Assembly (NCBI RefSeq): GCF_021602345.1
Contig: NZ_BQID01000015.1
Location: 1-64,000 of the forward strand
Length of the DNA stretch: 64,000 bases
Origin: Pseudomonas pharyngis
GTDB lineage: Bacteria; Pseudomonadota; Gammaproteobacteria; Pseudomonadales; Pseudomonadaceae
Direction of reading: 5' to 3'
A program made the position numbers and the translations under genes. The notes under the pieces are model-generated. The model worked only from the letters and a program-made list of their open reading frames with translations. It made no database searches and was not told where the DNA came from. Shown here in pieces: positions 25,953 to 37,025 of the stretch; positions within the stretch are counted from its first letter, which is position 1, and every line of letters starts with the position of its first letter.

Positions 25953-27875
25953 ATGACCCTGCTCAAATTCAGCGATGTGTCCCTTGCATTCGGCGCGATG
26001 CCGTTGTTGGACAAGGTGTCCTGGCAGATCGCCCGTGGTGAGCGGGTGTGCATCATCGGCCGCAACGGCACTGGCAAATCCAGCATGATGAAACTGGTCA
26101 AGGGCGACCAGAAGCCTGATGACGGCTCGGTGTGGCGTGCCCCCGGTCTGAAAATCGGTGAATTGCCGCAGGAATTGCCGGTGGCCGACGAGCGGACTGT
26201 GTTCGACGTGGTCGCCGAAGGTCTCGACGGCGTTGGCGCCTTGCTCGCCGAATACCATCACCTGAGCCAGAACATCGTCACCGATGCCGATCTGGACAAG
26301 CTGATGCACGTTCAGCACGACCTCGAAGCCCGCGATGGCTGGCGCTTGCAGACCCTGGTCGACAGCACCCTGAGCCGCCTGCAACTGCCGGCCGACAAGA
26401 CCCTCGCCGAACTGTCCGGCGGCTGGCGTCGTCGTGTGTTGCTGGCGCAGGCGCTGGTGTCCGAACCGGATCTGCTGCTGCTCGACGAACCGACCAACCA
26501 CCTGGACATCGGTGCGATTGCCTGGCTTGAAGAAGCGCTGAAGGATTTCCAGGGCGCCGTGCTGTTCATCACGCACGACCGTTCCTTCCTGCAAAACCTT
26601 GCCACCCGCATCCTCGAACTGGATCGCGGTGGCCTGATCGACTGGAACGGTGACTACGCCAGTTTCCTCGTTCACAAAGAAGCCGCACTGGCCGCCGAAG
26701 AAACCGCCAACGCGCTGTTCGACAAGCGTCTGGCCCAGGAAGAAGTGTGGATTCGCCAGGGCATCAAGGCTCGTCGTACCCGTAACGAAGGCCGCGTCCG
26801 TGCCCTGAAAGCATTGCGTGTTGAGCGCAGCGAGCGTCGCGAGCGCACCGGCAAGGCCAACATCCAGCTGGAAACAGCGGAGAAGTCCGGCAAGCAGGTG
26901 ATGGTGCTGGATAACGTGAGCTTCGCGCATCCGGGCGGTCCGTTCCTGATCCGCGATTTCTCCATGGTGCTGCAACGCGGCGACCGGATCGGCCTGCTCG
27001 GCGCCAACGGTACCGGCAAGACTACCCTGCTGAAACTGATGCTCAGCGGTCTGCAACCGACCAGCGGCAAAGTGGAAGAGGGCACCAAGATCGACGTGGC
27101 CTACTTCGACCAGTTGCGTCATCAGCTGGATCTGGAAAAAACCGTGATCGATAACGTCGCCGAAGGTCGCGACTTCATCGATATCGACGGCCAGAGTCGC
27201 CACGTGTTGAGCTACCTCGGCGACTTCCTGTTCAGCCCGCAGCGTGCCCGCACGCCGGTGAAGGCGTTGTCCGGTGGTGAGCGTGCGCGTCTGTTGCTGG
27301 CCAAATTGTTCAGCAAGCCGGCGAACCTGCTGGTACTCGACGAACCGACCAACGACCTCGACGTGGAAACCCTCGAGCTGCTCGAAGAAGTGCTGCTGAC
27401 CTTCAACGGCACCGTGCTGATGGTCAGCCACGACCGGGCATTCCTCGACAACGTGGTCACCAGCACCCTGGTCTTCGAAGGTGAAGGCAAGGTTCGCGAA
27501 TACGTCGGCGGCTATCAGGACTGGATCCGTCAGGGCGGTTCGCCGCGTCTGCTGGGCGTGACGGAAAGCAAATCCGGCAAGGCTGACCTGAACTCGGCGG
27601 TGGTCACTGCTGAGCCGGCTCCGGTTGCCGCACCTGTTGCTGCGGCCCCGGCTGCGAAGAAGAAGCTGAGCTACAAGCTTCAACGCGAGCTGGAAGCCTT
27701 GCCGGGCGATATCGACGCCAAAGAGCAGCAGATTGCTGCTGTCGAGGCTGAAATGGCTGAGGCCGGTTTCTATCAGCGTCCGCCGGCCGAGACGGCCAAG
27801 GTCATTGCTTCTCTGGAGCAATTGCAGGCGGAGCTGGATGCCTTGGTCGAGCGCTGGGCCGAGCTCGACGCCTGA
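25953..27875 (+). CDS. uup: ABC-F ATPase Uup
   Basis: This 640-residue soluble protein has two ABC ATPase domains in tandem (Walker A GRNGTGKSS and GANGTGKTT; signatures LSGGWRRR and LSGGERAR; Walker B LLLLDEPTNHLD and LLVLDEPTNDLD), a linker with many arginines between them and a C-terminal coiled coil after an alanine/proline-rich stretch. This arrangement is Uup, an ABC-F protein that acts on ribosomes and affects transposon precise excision; it is not a transporter. The ATG at 25953 follows TTGGAGAAG and is 120 bases inside the longest open frame. Confidence 0.94.
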   Translation: MTLLKFSDVSLAFGAMPLLDKVSWQIARGERVCIIGRNGTGKSSMMKLVKGDQKPDDGSVWRAPGLKIGELPQELPVADERTVFDVVAEGLDGVGALLAEYHHLSQNIVTDADLDKLMHVQHDLEARDGWRLQTLVDSTLSRLQLPADKTLAELSGGWRRRVLLAQALVSEPDLLLLDEPTNHLDIGAIAWLEEALKDFQGAVLFITHDRSFLQNLATRILELDRGGLIDWNGDYASFLVHKEAALAAEETANALFDKRLAQEEVWIRQGIKARRTRNEGRVRALKALRVERSERRERTGKANIQLETAEKSGKQVMVLDNVSFAHPGGPFLIRDFSMVLQRGDRIGLLGANGTGKTTLLKLMLSGLQPTSGKVEEGTKIDVAYFDQLRHQLDLEKTVIDNVAEGRDFIDIDGQSRHVLSYLGDFLFSPQRARTPVKALSGGERARLLLAKLFSKPANLLVLDEPTNDLDVETLELLEEVLLTFNGTVLMVSHDRAFLDNVVTSTLVFEGEGKVREYVGGYQDWIRQGGSPRLLGVTESKSGKADLNSAVVTAEPAPVAAPVAAAPAAKKKLSYKLQRELEALPGDIDAKEQQIAAVEAEMAEAGFYQRPPAETAKVIASLEQLQAELDALVERWAELDA

Positions 27876-27890
27876 TTGATTCCAGGCATG

Positions 27891-27926
27891 AAAAAGCCCG
27901 GCGTCCAGTGATGGGCGCCGGGCTTT
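27891..27926 (+). terminator. Terminator after uup
   Basis: AAAAGCCCGGCG and CGCCGGGCTTTT pair around a short loop; A-runs and T-runs flank both sides, so it may also serve the convergent usp gene. Confidence 0.88.
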
Positions 27927-27950
27927 TCAGCTTTTCATAAGTGACTGGTA

Positions 27951-28388
27951 TCAGCGTTTGACCAGGTGCACCGCCAACACATCGCATGGTGCGCCGTGCA
28001 GCACGTCATTGGCGGTCGAGCCCAGCAACAATGCAAGACCATGCCGGCCGTGACTGCCGACCACGATCAGGTCGCACTGCTGTTCCTTGGCAAAATGGTG
28101 GATTTCCTGACGTGGCTGGCCATAGGTCAGGTGGCAGTTGGCGCCTTCGAGCTCGGTGTACTTGTGCTTCAGGCGTTCGAGTCGTTCCTTGGCCTGGTCG
28201 AACTGCTGTTGTTGCAGTTGTGACAGATCCATCGGCACGTCACCGCCGAAGGCCATGGCCATCGGTTCAACGATATGCACCAGCGACAGCTTGGCGCCAT
28301 TGCTCACCGACAGCTCTCGGGCGCGGTGGATCACAGGGTCGCACTCTTCGGTCAGATCTACGGCGACCAGGATATGGTGGTAGGGCAT
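27951..28388 (-). CDS. Universal stress protein (UspA family)
   Basis: This 145-residue single-domain Usp starts MPYHHILVAVDLTEE, the canonical first strand with Asp, and ends with the ATP-loop motif VVGSHGRHGLALLLGSTANDVLHGAPCDVLAV, which has the G-2x-G-9x-G(S/T) nucleotide-binding pattern. Proteins like this bind ATP and help stress survival; the exact role is not predictable. The ATG at 28388 follows GAGGAG. It is monocistronic and convergent with uup. Confidence 0.93.
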   Translation of the reverse strand: MPYHHILVAVDLTEECDPVIHRARELSVSNGAKLSLVHIVEPMAMAFGGDVPMDLSQLQQQQFDQAKERLERLKHKYTELEGANCHLTYGQPRQEIHHFAKEQQCDLIVVGSHGRHGLALLLGSTANDVLHGAPCDVLAVHLVKR

Positions 28389-28491
28389 GAGGTGCTCCTC
28401 GTGAGGGATCAATATTGGTAAGTATGGCTGGTTTCAAGCGCATTGGTTCCAAAGTGACGCAATGGGCTCATCAGGATTCGGGAGTAGAGAT

Positions 28492-28929
28492 ATGACGGTC
28501 TGGCTGGTGGTGTCAATCCTGCTGGTGGTGTTGAGTCCGCTGGCGTGGTTGCGCCCGTCCCGTGCACAGAGTGGCCGGATAGCCTTGCGTACGGAGGCCC
28601 GGCGTATCGGGCTGGCCATGCAGCTGGCACCTCAAGAGTGGCCGCACTGGATGTCTCAGGAGCCGCCGAACCCGTGTGCGCAATACCATCGGCCACGCCG
28701 TGGCAAGCAGCCGGCGTGCTGGACGTACTGGCAGAAATCACCGGGAGTGTGGGTCAATCAGTGGCAGGAAGTCTGTGAAGATCCGCTGTTGCTGAATCAT
28801 TTCGAAAAATTGCCGGGCAATGTTTTCAAGGTCGAGGCGGACAAGCAGATGATCGCCCTCTATTGGGGCGAGAAGGGTGAAGCATCGGTTTTGCTGGACA
28901 TTGATGCCACGCTGAAAGCGCTGGCATGA
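28492..28929 (+). CDS. Small membrane-anchored protein of unknown function
   Basis: A 145-residue protein starts with one hydrophobic helix (TVWLVVSILLVVLSPLAWL, about residues 2-20) and continues as a soluble domain rich in Trp, Pro and Cys (WPHWMSQEPP, ACWTYWQKSPGVWVNQWQEVC). A GGGAG ribosome site precedes the ATG. I do not recognise a domain. Position between a usp gene and fadBA matches a hypothetical gene of P. aeruginosa (PA3015/PA3016 region, from memory). The helix is probably a signal anchor with the rest in the periplasm. Confidence 0.75.
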   Translation: MTVWLVVSILLVVLSPLAWLRPSRAQSGRIALRTEARRIGLAMQLAPQEWPHWMSQEPPNPCAQYHRPRRGKQPACWTYWQKSPGVWVNQWQEVCEDPLLLNHFEKLPGNVFKVEADKQMIALYWGEKGEASVLLDIDATLKALA

Positions 28930-29468
28930 CTCGCGGAATTTTCGCGCTGCAACGGCGCGAAATGTCCGGCAGACGAGCAATAAAAAGCCCGACATGATTC
29001 ATCGGGCGGGGTTGGCCAGGCAGGCCGGAAAGTCTTTTTGGCGTTGAATCGGGTGATCCGATCAACAAACGTGCGCCTGTTTTCCTTCGTAGTCCAGCCA
29101 GCGTAGCCTGTTAAACAAGGCGTGCCGTGAATTAGGGCGACTTTTCTAACTATTAATCTTATGAATGCCCCCACATGCAAGCGTGTGTGGCCGGGCTGCG
29201 TCCTACAGAAATGACCGCAAAGTCGCATTTCAACCCGTATTTAGGGCGATTGACAATTGTCGGAAATTCCGTGAAGGTGGCGTACCCAAATCAAACGGGC
29301 GTATGAATTGAGCGTTTGTATTGCAGACTGCTCCTACAGAATCCCGACTATCGCGTTGGCGGGTGTGCCGGGTGGATTGGTGTCAGCATTGACGAAAAAG
29401 CGTCCTGCCGAGCCATTCGCCTGCGTCCGACGTGTACTGTTCAGCTTCCATATCGTGGAGATCAGTTG
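28930..29468. other. Gene-free 539-bp region upstream of fadB
   Basis: No convincing ORF. A hairpin GCCCGA/TCGGGC (28987-29007) is followed by a T-run only on the minus strand. A minus-strand promoter-like pair (TTGCAT at 29180-29175, spacer 17, ATTAAT at 29157-29152) could start a transcript of about 160 bases ending there. On the plus strand a TTGACA lies at 29251-29256 without a good -10. CAAACG (29292-29297) and CGTTTG (29313-29318) are PsrA-like half sites with an unusually wide gap. The rest shows nothing I can interpret. Confidence 0.6.
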
Positions 29469-31616
29469 ATGATTTACGAAGGTAAAGCCATCACGGTTAA
29501 AGCTCTTGAAAGTGGCATCGTCGAATTGAAATTCGACCTCAAGGGTGAGTCCGTCAACAAGTTCAACCGTCTTACCCTGAACGAACTGCGTCAGGCCGTA
29601 GACACCATCAAGGCAGATGCTTCGATCAAGGGCGTGATCGTCAGCAGTGGCAAGGACGTGTTCATCGTCGGCGCCGACATCACCGAATTTGTCGACAACT
29701 TCAAGCTGCCGGATGCCGAGCTGGTTGCTGGCAATCTCGAAGCCAACAAGATCTTCAGCGATTTCGAAGACCTCAACGTTCCGACTGTCGCCGCGATCAA
29801 CGGCATCGCCCTCGGTGGCGGTCTGGAAATGTGCCTGGCCGCGGATTACCGCGTCATGTCGACCAAGGCCAAGATCGGTCTGCCGGAAGTCAAACTGGGC
29901 ATCTACCCGGGCTTCGGCGGTACCGTGCGCCTGCCGCGCCTGATCGGTGCCGACAACGCCATCGAGTGGATTGCCGCCGGCAAGGAAAACCGTCCTGAAG
30001 ACGCGCTGAAAGTCGGCGCCGTCGATGCCGTGGTTGCCCCGGAAAAACTGCAGGATGCTGCCCTTGAACTGATCAAGCGCGCCATTTCCGGCGAGTTCGA
30101 CTACAAGGCCAAGCGCCAGCCGAAGCTGGAAAAGCTCAAGCTGAACGCCATTGAACAAATGATGGCTTTCGAAACCGCCAAAGGTTTCGTGGCTGGCCAG
30201 GCGGGCCCGAACTACCCGGCCCCGGTCGAAGCGATCAAGACCATCCAGAAAGCCGCGAATTTCGGTCGTGACAAGGCGCTGGAAGTCGAAGCCGCAGGTT
30301 TCGTGAAACTGGCCAAGACCTCTGCCGCGCAGAGCTTGATCGGTCTGTTCCTGAACGATCAGGAACTGAAGAAAAAGGCCAAGGCCTACGACGAAATCGC
30401 CAAGGATGTGAAGCAGGCTGCCGTACTGGGCGCCGGCATCATGGGTGGCGGTATCGCCTATCAGTCGGCTTCCAAAGGTACGCCGATCCTGATGAAGGAC
30501 ATCAACGAGCACGGCATCGAGCAAGGTCTGGCTGAAGCCGCCAAGCTGCTGGTCGGTCGCGTTGATAAAGGCCGCATGACCGCCGCGAAAATGGCTGAAG
30601 TGCTCAACGGCATTCGTCCGACCCTGTCCTACGGCGATTTCGGTCACGTTGACCTGGTCGTTGAAGCCGTGGTCGAGAACCCGAAGGTCAAGCAAGCCGT
30701 TCTGGCGGAAGTCGAAGACAAGGTCAAAGAGGACACCATCCTCGCGTCCAACACCTCGACCATTTCCATCAGCCTGCTGGCCAAGGCCCTCAAGCGTCCG
30801 GAAAACTTCGTCGGCATGCACTTCTTCAACCCGGTGCACATGATGCCGCTGGTGGAAGTAATCCGTGGCGAGAAATCCAGCGAGCAGGCCATCGCCACCA
30901 CCGTTGCCTACGCCAAGAAAATGGGCAAGAACCCGATCGTCGTCAACGACTGCCCGGGCTTCCTGGTCAACCGCGTATTGTTCCCGTACTTCGGCGGTTT
31001 CGCCAAACTGGTCAGCGCCGGTGTGGACTTCGTCCGTATCGACAAGATCATGGAAAAATTCGGCTGGCCGATGGGCCCGGCGTACCTGATGGACGTGGTC
31101 GGTATCGACACCGGTCACCACGGTCGTGACGTGATGGCCGAAGGCTTCCCGGATCGCATGAAGGACGACCGTCGTTCGGCCATCGACGTGCTTTACGAAG
31201 CCAAGCGTCTGGGCCAGAAGAACGGCAAGGGCTTCTATGCCTACGAGGCCGACAAGAAAGGCAAGCAGAAGAAAGTCGCCGATCCGTCGGTACTGGAAGT
31301 ACTCAAGCCGATCGTCTACGAGCAGCGCGAAGTCACTGACGAAGACATCATCAACTGGATGATGATCCCGCTGTGCCTGGAAACCGTGCGTTGCCTGGAA
31401 GACGGCATCGTCGAAACCGCCGCCGAAGCCGACATGGGTCTGGTCTACGGTATTGGTTTCCCTCCATTCCGTGGCGGTGCGCTGCGCTACATCGACTCGA
31501 TCGGTGTTGCCGAGTTCGTTGCCCTGGCCGACCAGTACGCTGATTTGGGCGCGCTGTACCACCCGACCGCGAAGCTGCGCGAAATGGCCAAGAACGGCCA
31601 GAGCTTCTTCGGTTAA
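29469..31616 (+). CDS. fadB: Fatty acid oxidation complex subunit alpha (enoyl-CoA hydratase/3-hydroxyacyl-CoA dehydrogenase)
   Basis: FadB of 715 residues performs the hydration, dehydrogenation and isomerisation steps of beta-oxidation. The N-terminal crotonase domain has the oxyanion segment IVGADITEF and the catalytic glutamates near residues 120 ([13 protein letters not shown]) and 140 (GLPEVKLG). The C-terminal dehydrogenase domain has the NAD motif [19 protein letters not shown] and the catalytic histidine in [15 protein letters not shown]. The ATG at 29469 gives the standard length. fadA follows after 29 bases, forming the fadBA operon of the multienzyme complex; PsrA and fatty-acid signals are the expected regulators. 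Confidence 0.97.
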   Translation: MIYEGKAITVKALESGIVELKFDLKGESVNKFNRLTLNELRQAVDTIKADASIKGVIVSSGKDVFIVGADITEFVDNFKLPDAELVAGNLEANKIFSDFEDLNVPTVAAINGIALGGGLEMCLAADYRVMSTKAKIGLPEVKLGIYPGFGGTVRLPRLIGADNAIEWIAAGKENRPEDALKVGAVDAVVAPEKLQDAALELIKRAISGEFDYKAKRQPKLEKLKLNAIEQMMAFETAKGFVAGQAGPNYPAPVEAIKTIQKAANFGRDKALEVEAAGFVKLAKTSAAQSLIGLFLNDQELKKKAKAYDEIAKDVKQAAVLGAGIMGGGIAYQSASKGTPILMKDINEHGIEQGLAEAAKLLVGRVDKGRMTAAKMAEVLNGIRPTLSYGDFGHVDLVVEAVVENPKVKQAVLAEVEDKVKEDTILASNTSTISISLLAKALKRPENFVGMHFFNPVHMMPLVEVIRGEKSSEQAIATTVAYAKKMGKNPIVVNDCPGFLVNRVLFPYFGGFAKLVSAGVDFVRIDKIMEKFGWPMGPAYLMDVVGIDTGHHGRDVMAEGFPDRMKDDRRSAIDVLYEAKRLGQKNGKGFYAYEADKKGKQKKVADPSVLEVLKPIVYEQREVTDEDIINWMMIPLCLETVRCLEDGIVETAAEADMGLVYGIGFPPFRGGALRYIDSIGVAEFVALADQYADLGALYHPTAKLREMAKNGQSFFG

Positions 31617-31630
31617 GCGCCCCCAACTAG

Positions 31631-32821
<1,191 letters not shown>

Positions 32822-32839
32822 GCGTCTCGTCGATGGAAG

Positions 32840-32864
32840 CCGGGGCCAAGTGCCCCGGTTTTTG
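32840..32864 (+). terminator. fadBA terminator
   Basis: CCGGGGC-CAAGT-GCCCCGG stem-loop followed by TTTTTGTTTTTG. Confidence 0.9.
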
Positions 32865-32919
32865 TTTTTGCGGATTTATTTTGTTTTTATTTTGAAAATA
32901 TTTGAGTGAGGGCCAAAGC

Positions 32920-33156
32920 ATGCCGATACAACCTGGGCTCTACCAACATTACAAAGGTCCGCAGTACCGCGTATTCAGTGTCGCGCGGCATTCCGAGACC
33001 GAAGAAGAAGTCGTCTTTTACCAAGCCCTGTATGGCGATTACGGCTTTTGGGTACGTCCCTTGAGCATGTTCCTGGAGTCCGTCGAGGTTGACGGCGAGC
33101 AGGTCCCACGCTTTGCTTTGGTGCAAGCCGAACCGAGCCTTTTTTCGAAGCCGTAA
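32920..33156 (+). CDS. DUF1653 domain protein
   Basis: A 78-residue protein MPIQPGLYQHYKGPQYRVFSVARHSETEEEVVFYQALYGD... with the DUF1653 pattern: GxYxHYKG near the start, VFYQALYGD in the middle and the WVRPLSMFLE motif. Members are small beta-rich proteins of unknown function. The ATG at 32920 follows GAGGG; a TTG 18 bases upstream is less likely. It lies between fadA and topA on the same strand and has no visible own terminator. Confidence 0.85.
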   Translation: MPIQPGLYQHYKGPQYRVFSVARHSETEEEVVFYQALYGDYGFWVRPLSMFLESVEVDGEQVPRFALVQAEPSLFSKP

Positions 33157-33181
33157 GGCGAGTGCGCGCAAAACCCTGCGC

Positions 33182-33210
33182 TTGACCTCACCTTGTAGCC
33201 ACTATATATA
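33182..33210 (+). promoter_or_regulatory. topA promoter
   Basis: TTGACC (33182-33187), 17-base spacer, TATATA (33205-33210), about 60 bases before the topA start codon. The -10 lies in an alternating TA run, which should melt easily and could respond to supercoiling (inference). Confidence 0.7.
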
Positions 33211-33270
33211 GCGGTGCCGCGTCAGGCGCCAACCGCCTTTCACTTCTAGAATTCAGGAATTTTCTGATCC

Positions 33271-35901
33271 ATGGGCAAATCGCTGGTCATTGTGGAATCC
33301 CCGGCTAAGGCCAAGACCATCAACAAGTATCTGGGCAACCAATACGTGGTGAAGTCGAGTATCGGCCATATCCGAGACCTGCCCACCAGCGGTTCGGCTA
33401 GCGCCAGCAAGGAGCCTGCCGCCAAGCGTGGCAAGGCTGCTGCGGGCGAAGCGCCAGCGCTGTCGCCGAAAGAGAAGGCGCGCAAGCAGCTGGTCTCGCG
33501 TATGGGGGTCGATCCCGAACACGGCTGGAAAGCCAAGTACGAGATCCTCCCGGGCAAGGAAAAGGTCATCGAAGAGCTGCGCCGGCTCGCCAAGGATGCT
33601 GACACCATCTATCTCGCAACCGACTTGGATCGCGAGGGGGAAGCCATTGCCTGGCACCTGCGCGAAGCCATCGGTGGTGACGACAGCCGCTACAAGCGCG
33701 TTGTGTTCAACGAAATCACCAAGAAGGCGATTCAGGAAGCCTTCTCGGAGCCGGGCGAACTCGACATCGATCGAGTGAACGCGCAGCAAGCCCGTCGTTT
33801 CCTCGACCGCGTCGTCGGCTACATGGTCTCGCCGCTGCTGTGGGCGAAGATCGCCCGTGGTCTGTCCGCCGGTCGCGTGCAATCGGTTGCCGTGAAACTG
33901 GTGGTCGAGCGTGAACGTGAAATCCGCGCGTTCAACCCGGAAGAGTACTGGGAAGTGCATGCCGATCTCGGCACCGCCAAAGGCTCGACCGTGCGTTTCG
34001 AAGTGGCTCGAGAGAAAGGCGAAGCCTTCAAGCCATTGAACGAAGCGCAAGCGACGGCCGCGCTGGAGAAGCTCAAGTCCTCCAGCTACAGCATCGTCAA
34101 GCGTGAAGACAAACCGACCAGCAGCAAGCCATCGGCACCGTTCATCACCTCCACACTGCAACAGGCCGCGAGCAACCGCTTGGGCTTCGGTGTGAAGAAA
34201 ACCATGATGATGGCCCAGCGTCTGTACGAAGCCGGCTACATCACTTATATGCGTACCGACTCGACCAACCTCTCGGCTGATGCCGTGACGATGGCGCGCG
34301 ATTACATCGAGACCGAGTTCGGCAAGAAGTATCTGCCGGAGTCGCCGAACGTCTACAGCAGCAAAGAAGGCGCACAAGAGGCTCACGAAGCGATTCGCCC
34401 TTCCGACGCCAACACCACACCAAGCAAGCTGGCTGGCATGGAGCGCGACGCTGAGCGCCTCTACGAGCTGATCTGGCGCCAGTTCCTGGCTTGCCAGATG
34501 TTGCCGGCGCAATACCTGTCGACCACTGTCAGCGTCGCTGCCGGCGACTTCGAGCTGCGCGCCAAGGGCCGCATCCTGAAGTTCGACGGTTACACCCGTG
34601 TGCTGCCGCAAATCACCAAACCTGGCGATGACGACGTTCTGCCCGACATGGCGCAGGGCGACGTGATGAAGCTGATCAAGCTCGATCCGTCCCAGCACTT
34701 CACCAAGCCGCCGGCCCGGTATTCGGAAGCCAGCCTGGTCAAGGAAATGGAAAAACGCGGCATCGGCCGTCCTTCGACCTATGCGGCGATCATCTCGACC
34801 ATTCAGGATCGCGGCTACGTGACCCTGCACAACCGTCGTTTCTATTCGGAAAAGATGGGCGACATCGTTACCGAGCGTCTGTCGGAGAGCTTCTCCAATC
34901 TTATGGACTACGGTTTCACCGCCGGTATGGAAGAGAATCTCGATGACGTGGCTCAGGGCGAGCGCGACTGGAAAAACGTGCTGGATGAATTCTACGGCGA
35001 CTTCAAGAAAAAACTTGAAGTAGCAGAGAATCCGGAAGCCGGCATGCGTGCCAATCAGCCGGTGATGACCGATATTCCTTGCACCACCTGCGGCCGTCCA
35101 ATGCAGATCCGTACTGCATCGACCGGAGTGTTCCTCGGCTGCTCGGGTTACAGCCTGCCGCCGAAAGAGCGCTGCAAGGCGACCGTCAACCTGGTGCCGG
35201 GCGACGAAATCGCGGCGGACGATGAGGGTGAGTCGGAATCCCTGGTATTGCGCGGCAAGCACCGCTGCCCGATCTGCAGCACGGCTATGGACGCTTACCT
35301 GCTCGACGAGAAGCGCAAGCTGCACATCTGCGGTAATAACCCGGATTGCGCCGGCTACGAGATCGAAGAGGGCAGCTACCGCATCAAGGGCTACGAAGGT
35401 CCGAGCCTGGAGTGCGACAAGTGCGGCAGCGAGATGCAGCTCAAGACCGGCCGTTTCGGCAAGTTCTTCGGGTGCACCAACCCGACGTGCAAGAACACCC
35501 GCAAGCTGCTGAAGAGCGGTGACGCGGCGCCGCCGAAGATGGATCCGGTGAAGATGCCTGAGCTGAAATGCGAGAAGGTCAACGACACCTACATCCTGCG
35601 TGACGGAGCGTCCGGCCTGTTCCTGGCGGCCAGTCAGTTCCCGAAAAACCGCGAGACCCGTGCTCCGCTGGTGATCGAGATTCTGCCGCACAAGGACGAG
35701 ATCGATCCGAAGTACCACTTCCTGTGCGAAGCGCCGCAGAAGGATCCGGATGGTCTGCCAGCCGTGATCCGCTACAGCCGCAAGACCAAAGAACAGTATG
35801 TTCAGACCGAAGTTGACGGCAAGCCGACTGGCTGGAAAGCGTTCTTTGACGGTGGCAAGTGGACGGTCGAGGACAAGCGTCCGGCGAAAGCCAAGGCGTG
35901 A
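33271..35901 (+). CDS. topA: DNA topoisomerase I
   Basis: TopA relaxes negative supercoils by a type IA mechanism. The 876-residue protein starts with the TOPRIM domain ([18 protein letters not shown]; acidic DLDREGE motif), continues with the central gate containing the active tyrosine in [14 protein letters not shown] and ends with several zinc-binding domains with four-cysteine patterns ([25 protein letters not shown]) and a basic tail. Lysine-rich segments occur in the TOPRIM insertion. AGGA precedes the ATG. Confidence 0.97.
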   Translation: MGKSLVIVESPAKAKTINKYLGNQYVVKSSIGHIRDLPTSGSASASKEPAAKRGKAAAGEAPALSPKEKARKQLVSRMGVDPEHGWKAKYEILPGKEKVIEELRRLAKDADTIYLATDLDREGEAIAWHLREAIGGDDSRYKRVVFNEITKKAIQEAFSEPGELDIDRVNAQQARRFLDRVVGYMVSPLLWAKIARGLSAGRVQSVAVKLVVEREREIRAFNPEEYWEVHADLGTAKGSTVRFEVAREKGEAFKPLNEAQATAALEKLKSSSYSIVKREDKPTSSKPSAPFITSTLQQAASNRLGFGVKKTMMMAQRLYEAGYITYMRTDSTNLSADAVTMARDYIETEFGKKYLPESPNVYSSKEGAQEAHEAIRPSDANTTPSKLAGMERDAERLYELIWRQFLACQMLPAQYLSTTVSVAAGDFELRAKGRILKFDGYTRVLPQITKPGDDDVLPDMAQGDVMKLIKLDPSQHFTKPPARYSEASLVKEMEKRGIGRPSTYAAIISTIQDRGYVTLHNRRFYSEKMGDIVTERLSESFSNLMDYGFTAGMEENLDDVAQGERDWKNVLDEFYGDFKKKLEVAENPEAGMRANQPVMTDIPCTTCGRPMQIRTASTGVFLGCSGYSLPPKERCKATVNLVPGDEIAADDEGESESLVLRGKHRCPICSTAMDAYLLDEKRKLHICGNNPDCAGYEIEEGSYRIKGYEGPSLECDKCGSEMQLKTGRFGKFFGCTNPTCKNTRKLLKSGDAAPPKMDPVKMPELKCEKVNDTYILRDGASGLFLAASQFPKNRETRAPLVIEILPHKDEIDPKYHFLCEAPQKDPDGLPAVIRYSRKTKEQYVQTEVDGKPTGWKAFFDGGKWTVEDKRPAKAKA

Positions 35902-35947
35902 GCTGACTCCGACCTTGCGATGGGCTGATGTTATCGGCCCAATACGA

Positions 35948-35995
35948 CAAAAGGCCGCATGACAACCTTCGGGTTTTCATGCGGCCTTTTTGTTT
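35948..35995 (+). terminator. topA terminator
   Basis: A 14-bp stem (AAAAGGCCGCATGA with TCATGCGGCCTTTT) closes a loop of about 12 bases and is followed by TTGTTT. Confidence 0.9.
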
Positions 35996-36075
35996 AATGC
36001 TTGCGGTCGGATCGGCTGATCCACGACACTGTCCGGCCTGTGTGAAGCAATTATTTCGTTGTGGAGAGTGCCGAC

Positions 36076-36600
36076 ATGGCCAACGAACTCTATACCCGTA
36101 CCAATCAGAAGATCTATTTCGCGGGTTTGTCGCTGGAAGCGCTGGCCAGGGCGGAAGAGGGGCGGGCGATGAACTCGCTGGCGCTGATTCAGGCCGGGCG
36201 CGAATCCGCATTGTTTCATCTCTATGGTGCGTTGTTGGGTTTGTGTCATGAAATTGCCGGTTTCTACCGTCTGCCGCAAGCCAATGCGGCGCGAGCGGAA
36301 GCCCTGCTGACCCGCGAAGTGCTGGAGTCGATCGCCATTCCAGAGTTGGCAGAGATGATTGAGCTGGCGGGCAATCCGGAGACCTGGCTGTCTAAGTTAC
36401 TGGCCGCGCATTCGGCGTTGTTTCAGCCGCTACGCGTGCCACACAAGCCGAAGGGCGATGTGACGCAGCCATTGATTCAGGCAGTGAATCTGGATGAAGA
36501 AGAGGTGGTTGAAGAGTTGAGCCGTGAAGAGCTCGAGAGCTGGCGGCAGAACCTCAAGGGGCTGGCGCTCCGTTTCCGTGAAGGCTTGAGCGAGTGCTGA
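36076..36600 (+). CDS. Conserved Pseudomonas protein (probably DUF6586)
   Basis: A 174-residue, mainly helical soluble protein. It starts MANELYTRTNQKIYFAGLSLEALARAEE and ends with an acidic segment EEEVVEELSREELESWRQ. The arrangement between topA and the lexA locus matches a conserved hypothetical gene in P. aeruginosa. I recall the family name DUF6586 but cannot confirm it. The ATG at 36076 with GGAGAG is chosen over the GTG at 36061. It may work with the next small gene; no function is evident. Confidence 0.8.
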   Translation: MANELYTRTNQKIYFAGLSLEALARAEEGRAMNSLALIQAGRESALFHLYGALLGLCHEIAGFYRLPQANAARAEALLTREVLESIAIPELAEMIELAGNPETWLSKLLAAHSALFQPLRVPHKPKGDVTQPLIQAVNLDEEEVVEELSREELESWRQNLKGLALRFREGLSEC

Positions 36601-36705
36601 GGGGCGTGGGTTGGCGGCGACGAGAGGCGTGCTGCTGGTCAAGATCCCGAGCGAAGCCTGAATGATGTCTATATAATCCCTGCCTTTCGTGGAGATCAGA
36701 CCTAT

Positions 36706-36939
36706 ATGCCAACGTCCTTTCTAGAAATTGTCGAGCTACCAGACGGCCGAATCGAACTGCGCAGGGCCGAGGACGAGGGTTCTCTGGTGACTCTGGATTT
36801 CTCCGAGGATGCCAAGGCGTTTTTGCAGGGCCAGCACGTTGAAATTGCCAAAGCGATGTTGAGCGTTGGCGTGCAAATGGCGGGGCGTATGGTTGAAGGC
36901 GAATTCGATAAAGATGAGGGGCCGCGGGTTCTTCATTGA
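36706..36939 (+). CDS. Small conserved protein of unknown function
   Basis: A 77-residue acidic protein: MPTSFLEIVELPDGRIELRRAEDEG followed by FSEDAKAFLQG and a glycine/acid-rich end. A TATAAT at 36672-36677 and GGAGAT before the ATG suggest its own expression. It resembles the PA3009-type protein that precedes sulA in P. aeruginosa (synteny from memory). No domain is recognised. Confidence 0.78.
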   Translation: MPTSFLEIVELPDGRIELRRAEDEGSLVTLDFSEDAKAFLQGQHVEIAKAMLSVGVQMAGRMVEGEFDKDEGPRVLH

Positions 36940-37025
36940 TTCGCTGTCTGTCAGCTACTGCTCCAGACCGGCTTCTCTATCCCTGGAGAAGCCCTGCGCT
37001 TAACGTGGCGCGCATTGTTGCTGAG

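Noticed and set aside
25917-27821. 634-codon open frame antisense to uup
   Set aside because: Shadow of a clear ABC-F gene; no known domain.
28860-29228. 122-codon minus-strand frame across the end of the membrane-protein gene
   Set aside because: Overlaps the upstream gene and a hairpin, no ribosome site and no recognisable motif.
29334-31562. 742-codon open frame antisense to fadB
   Set aside because: Shadow frame of a GC-rich gene; the fadB protein has full catalytic motifs and the antisense product has no recognisable domain or ribosome site.
33253-35718. 821-codon open frame antisense to topA
   Set aside because: Shadow of topA; codon pattern and lack of domains argue against a real gene.
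36970-36993. GGCTTCTC/GAGAAGCC hairpin between the small gene and sulA
   Set aside because: Good stem at a convergent junction but no T-run on either side, so not listed as a terminator.
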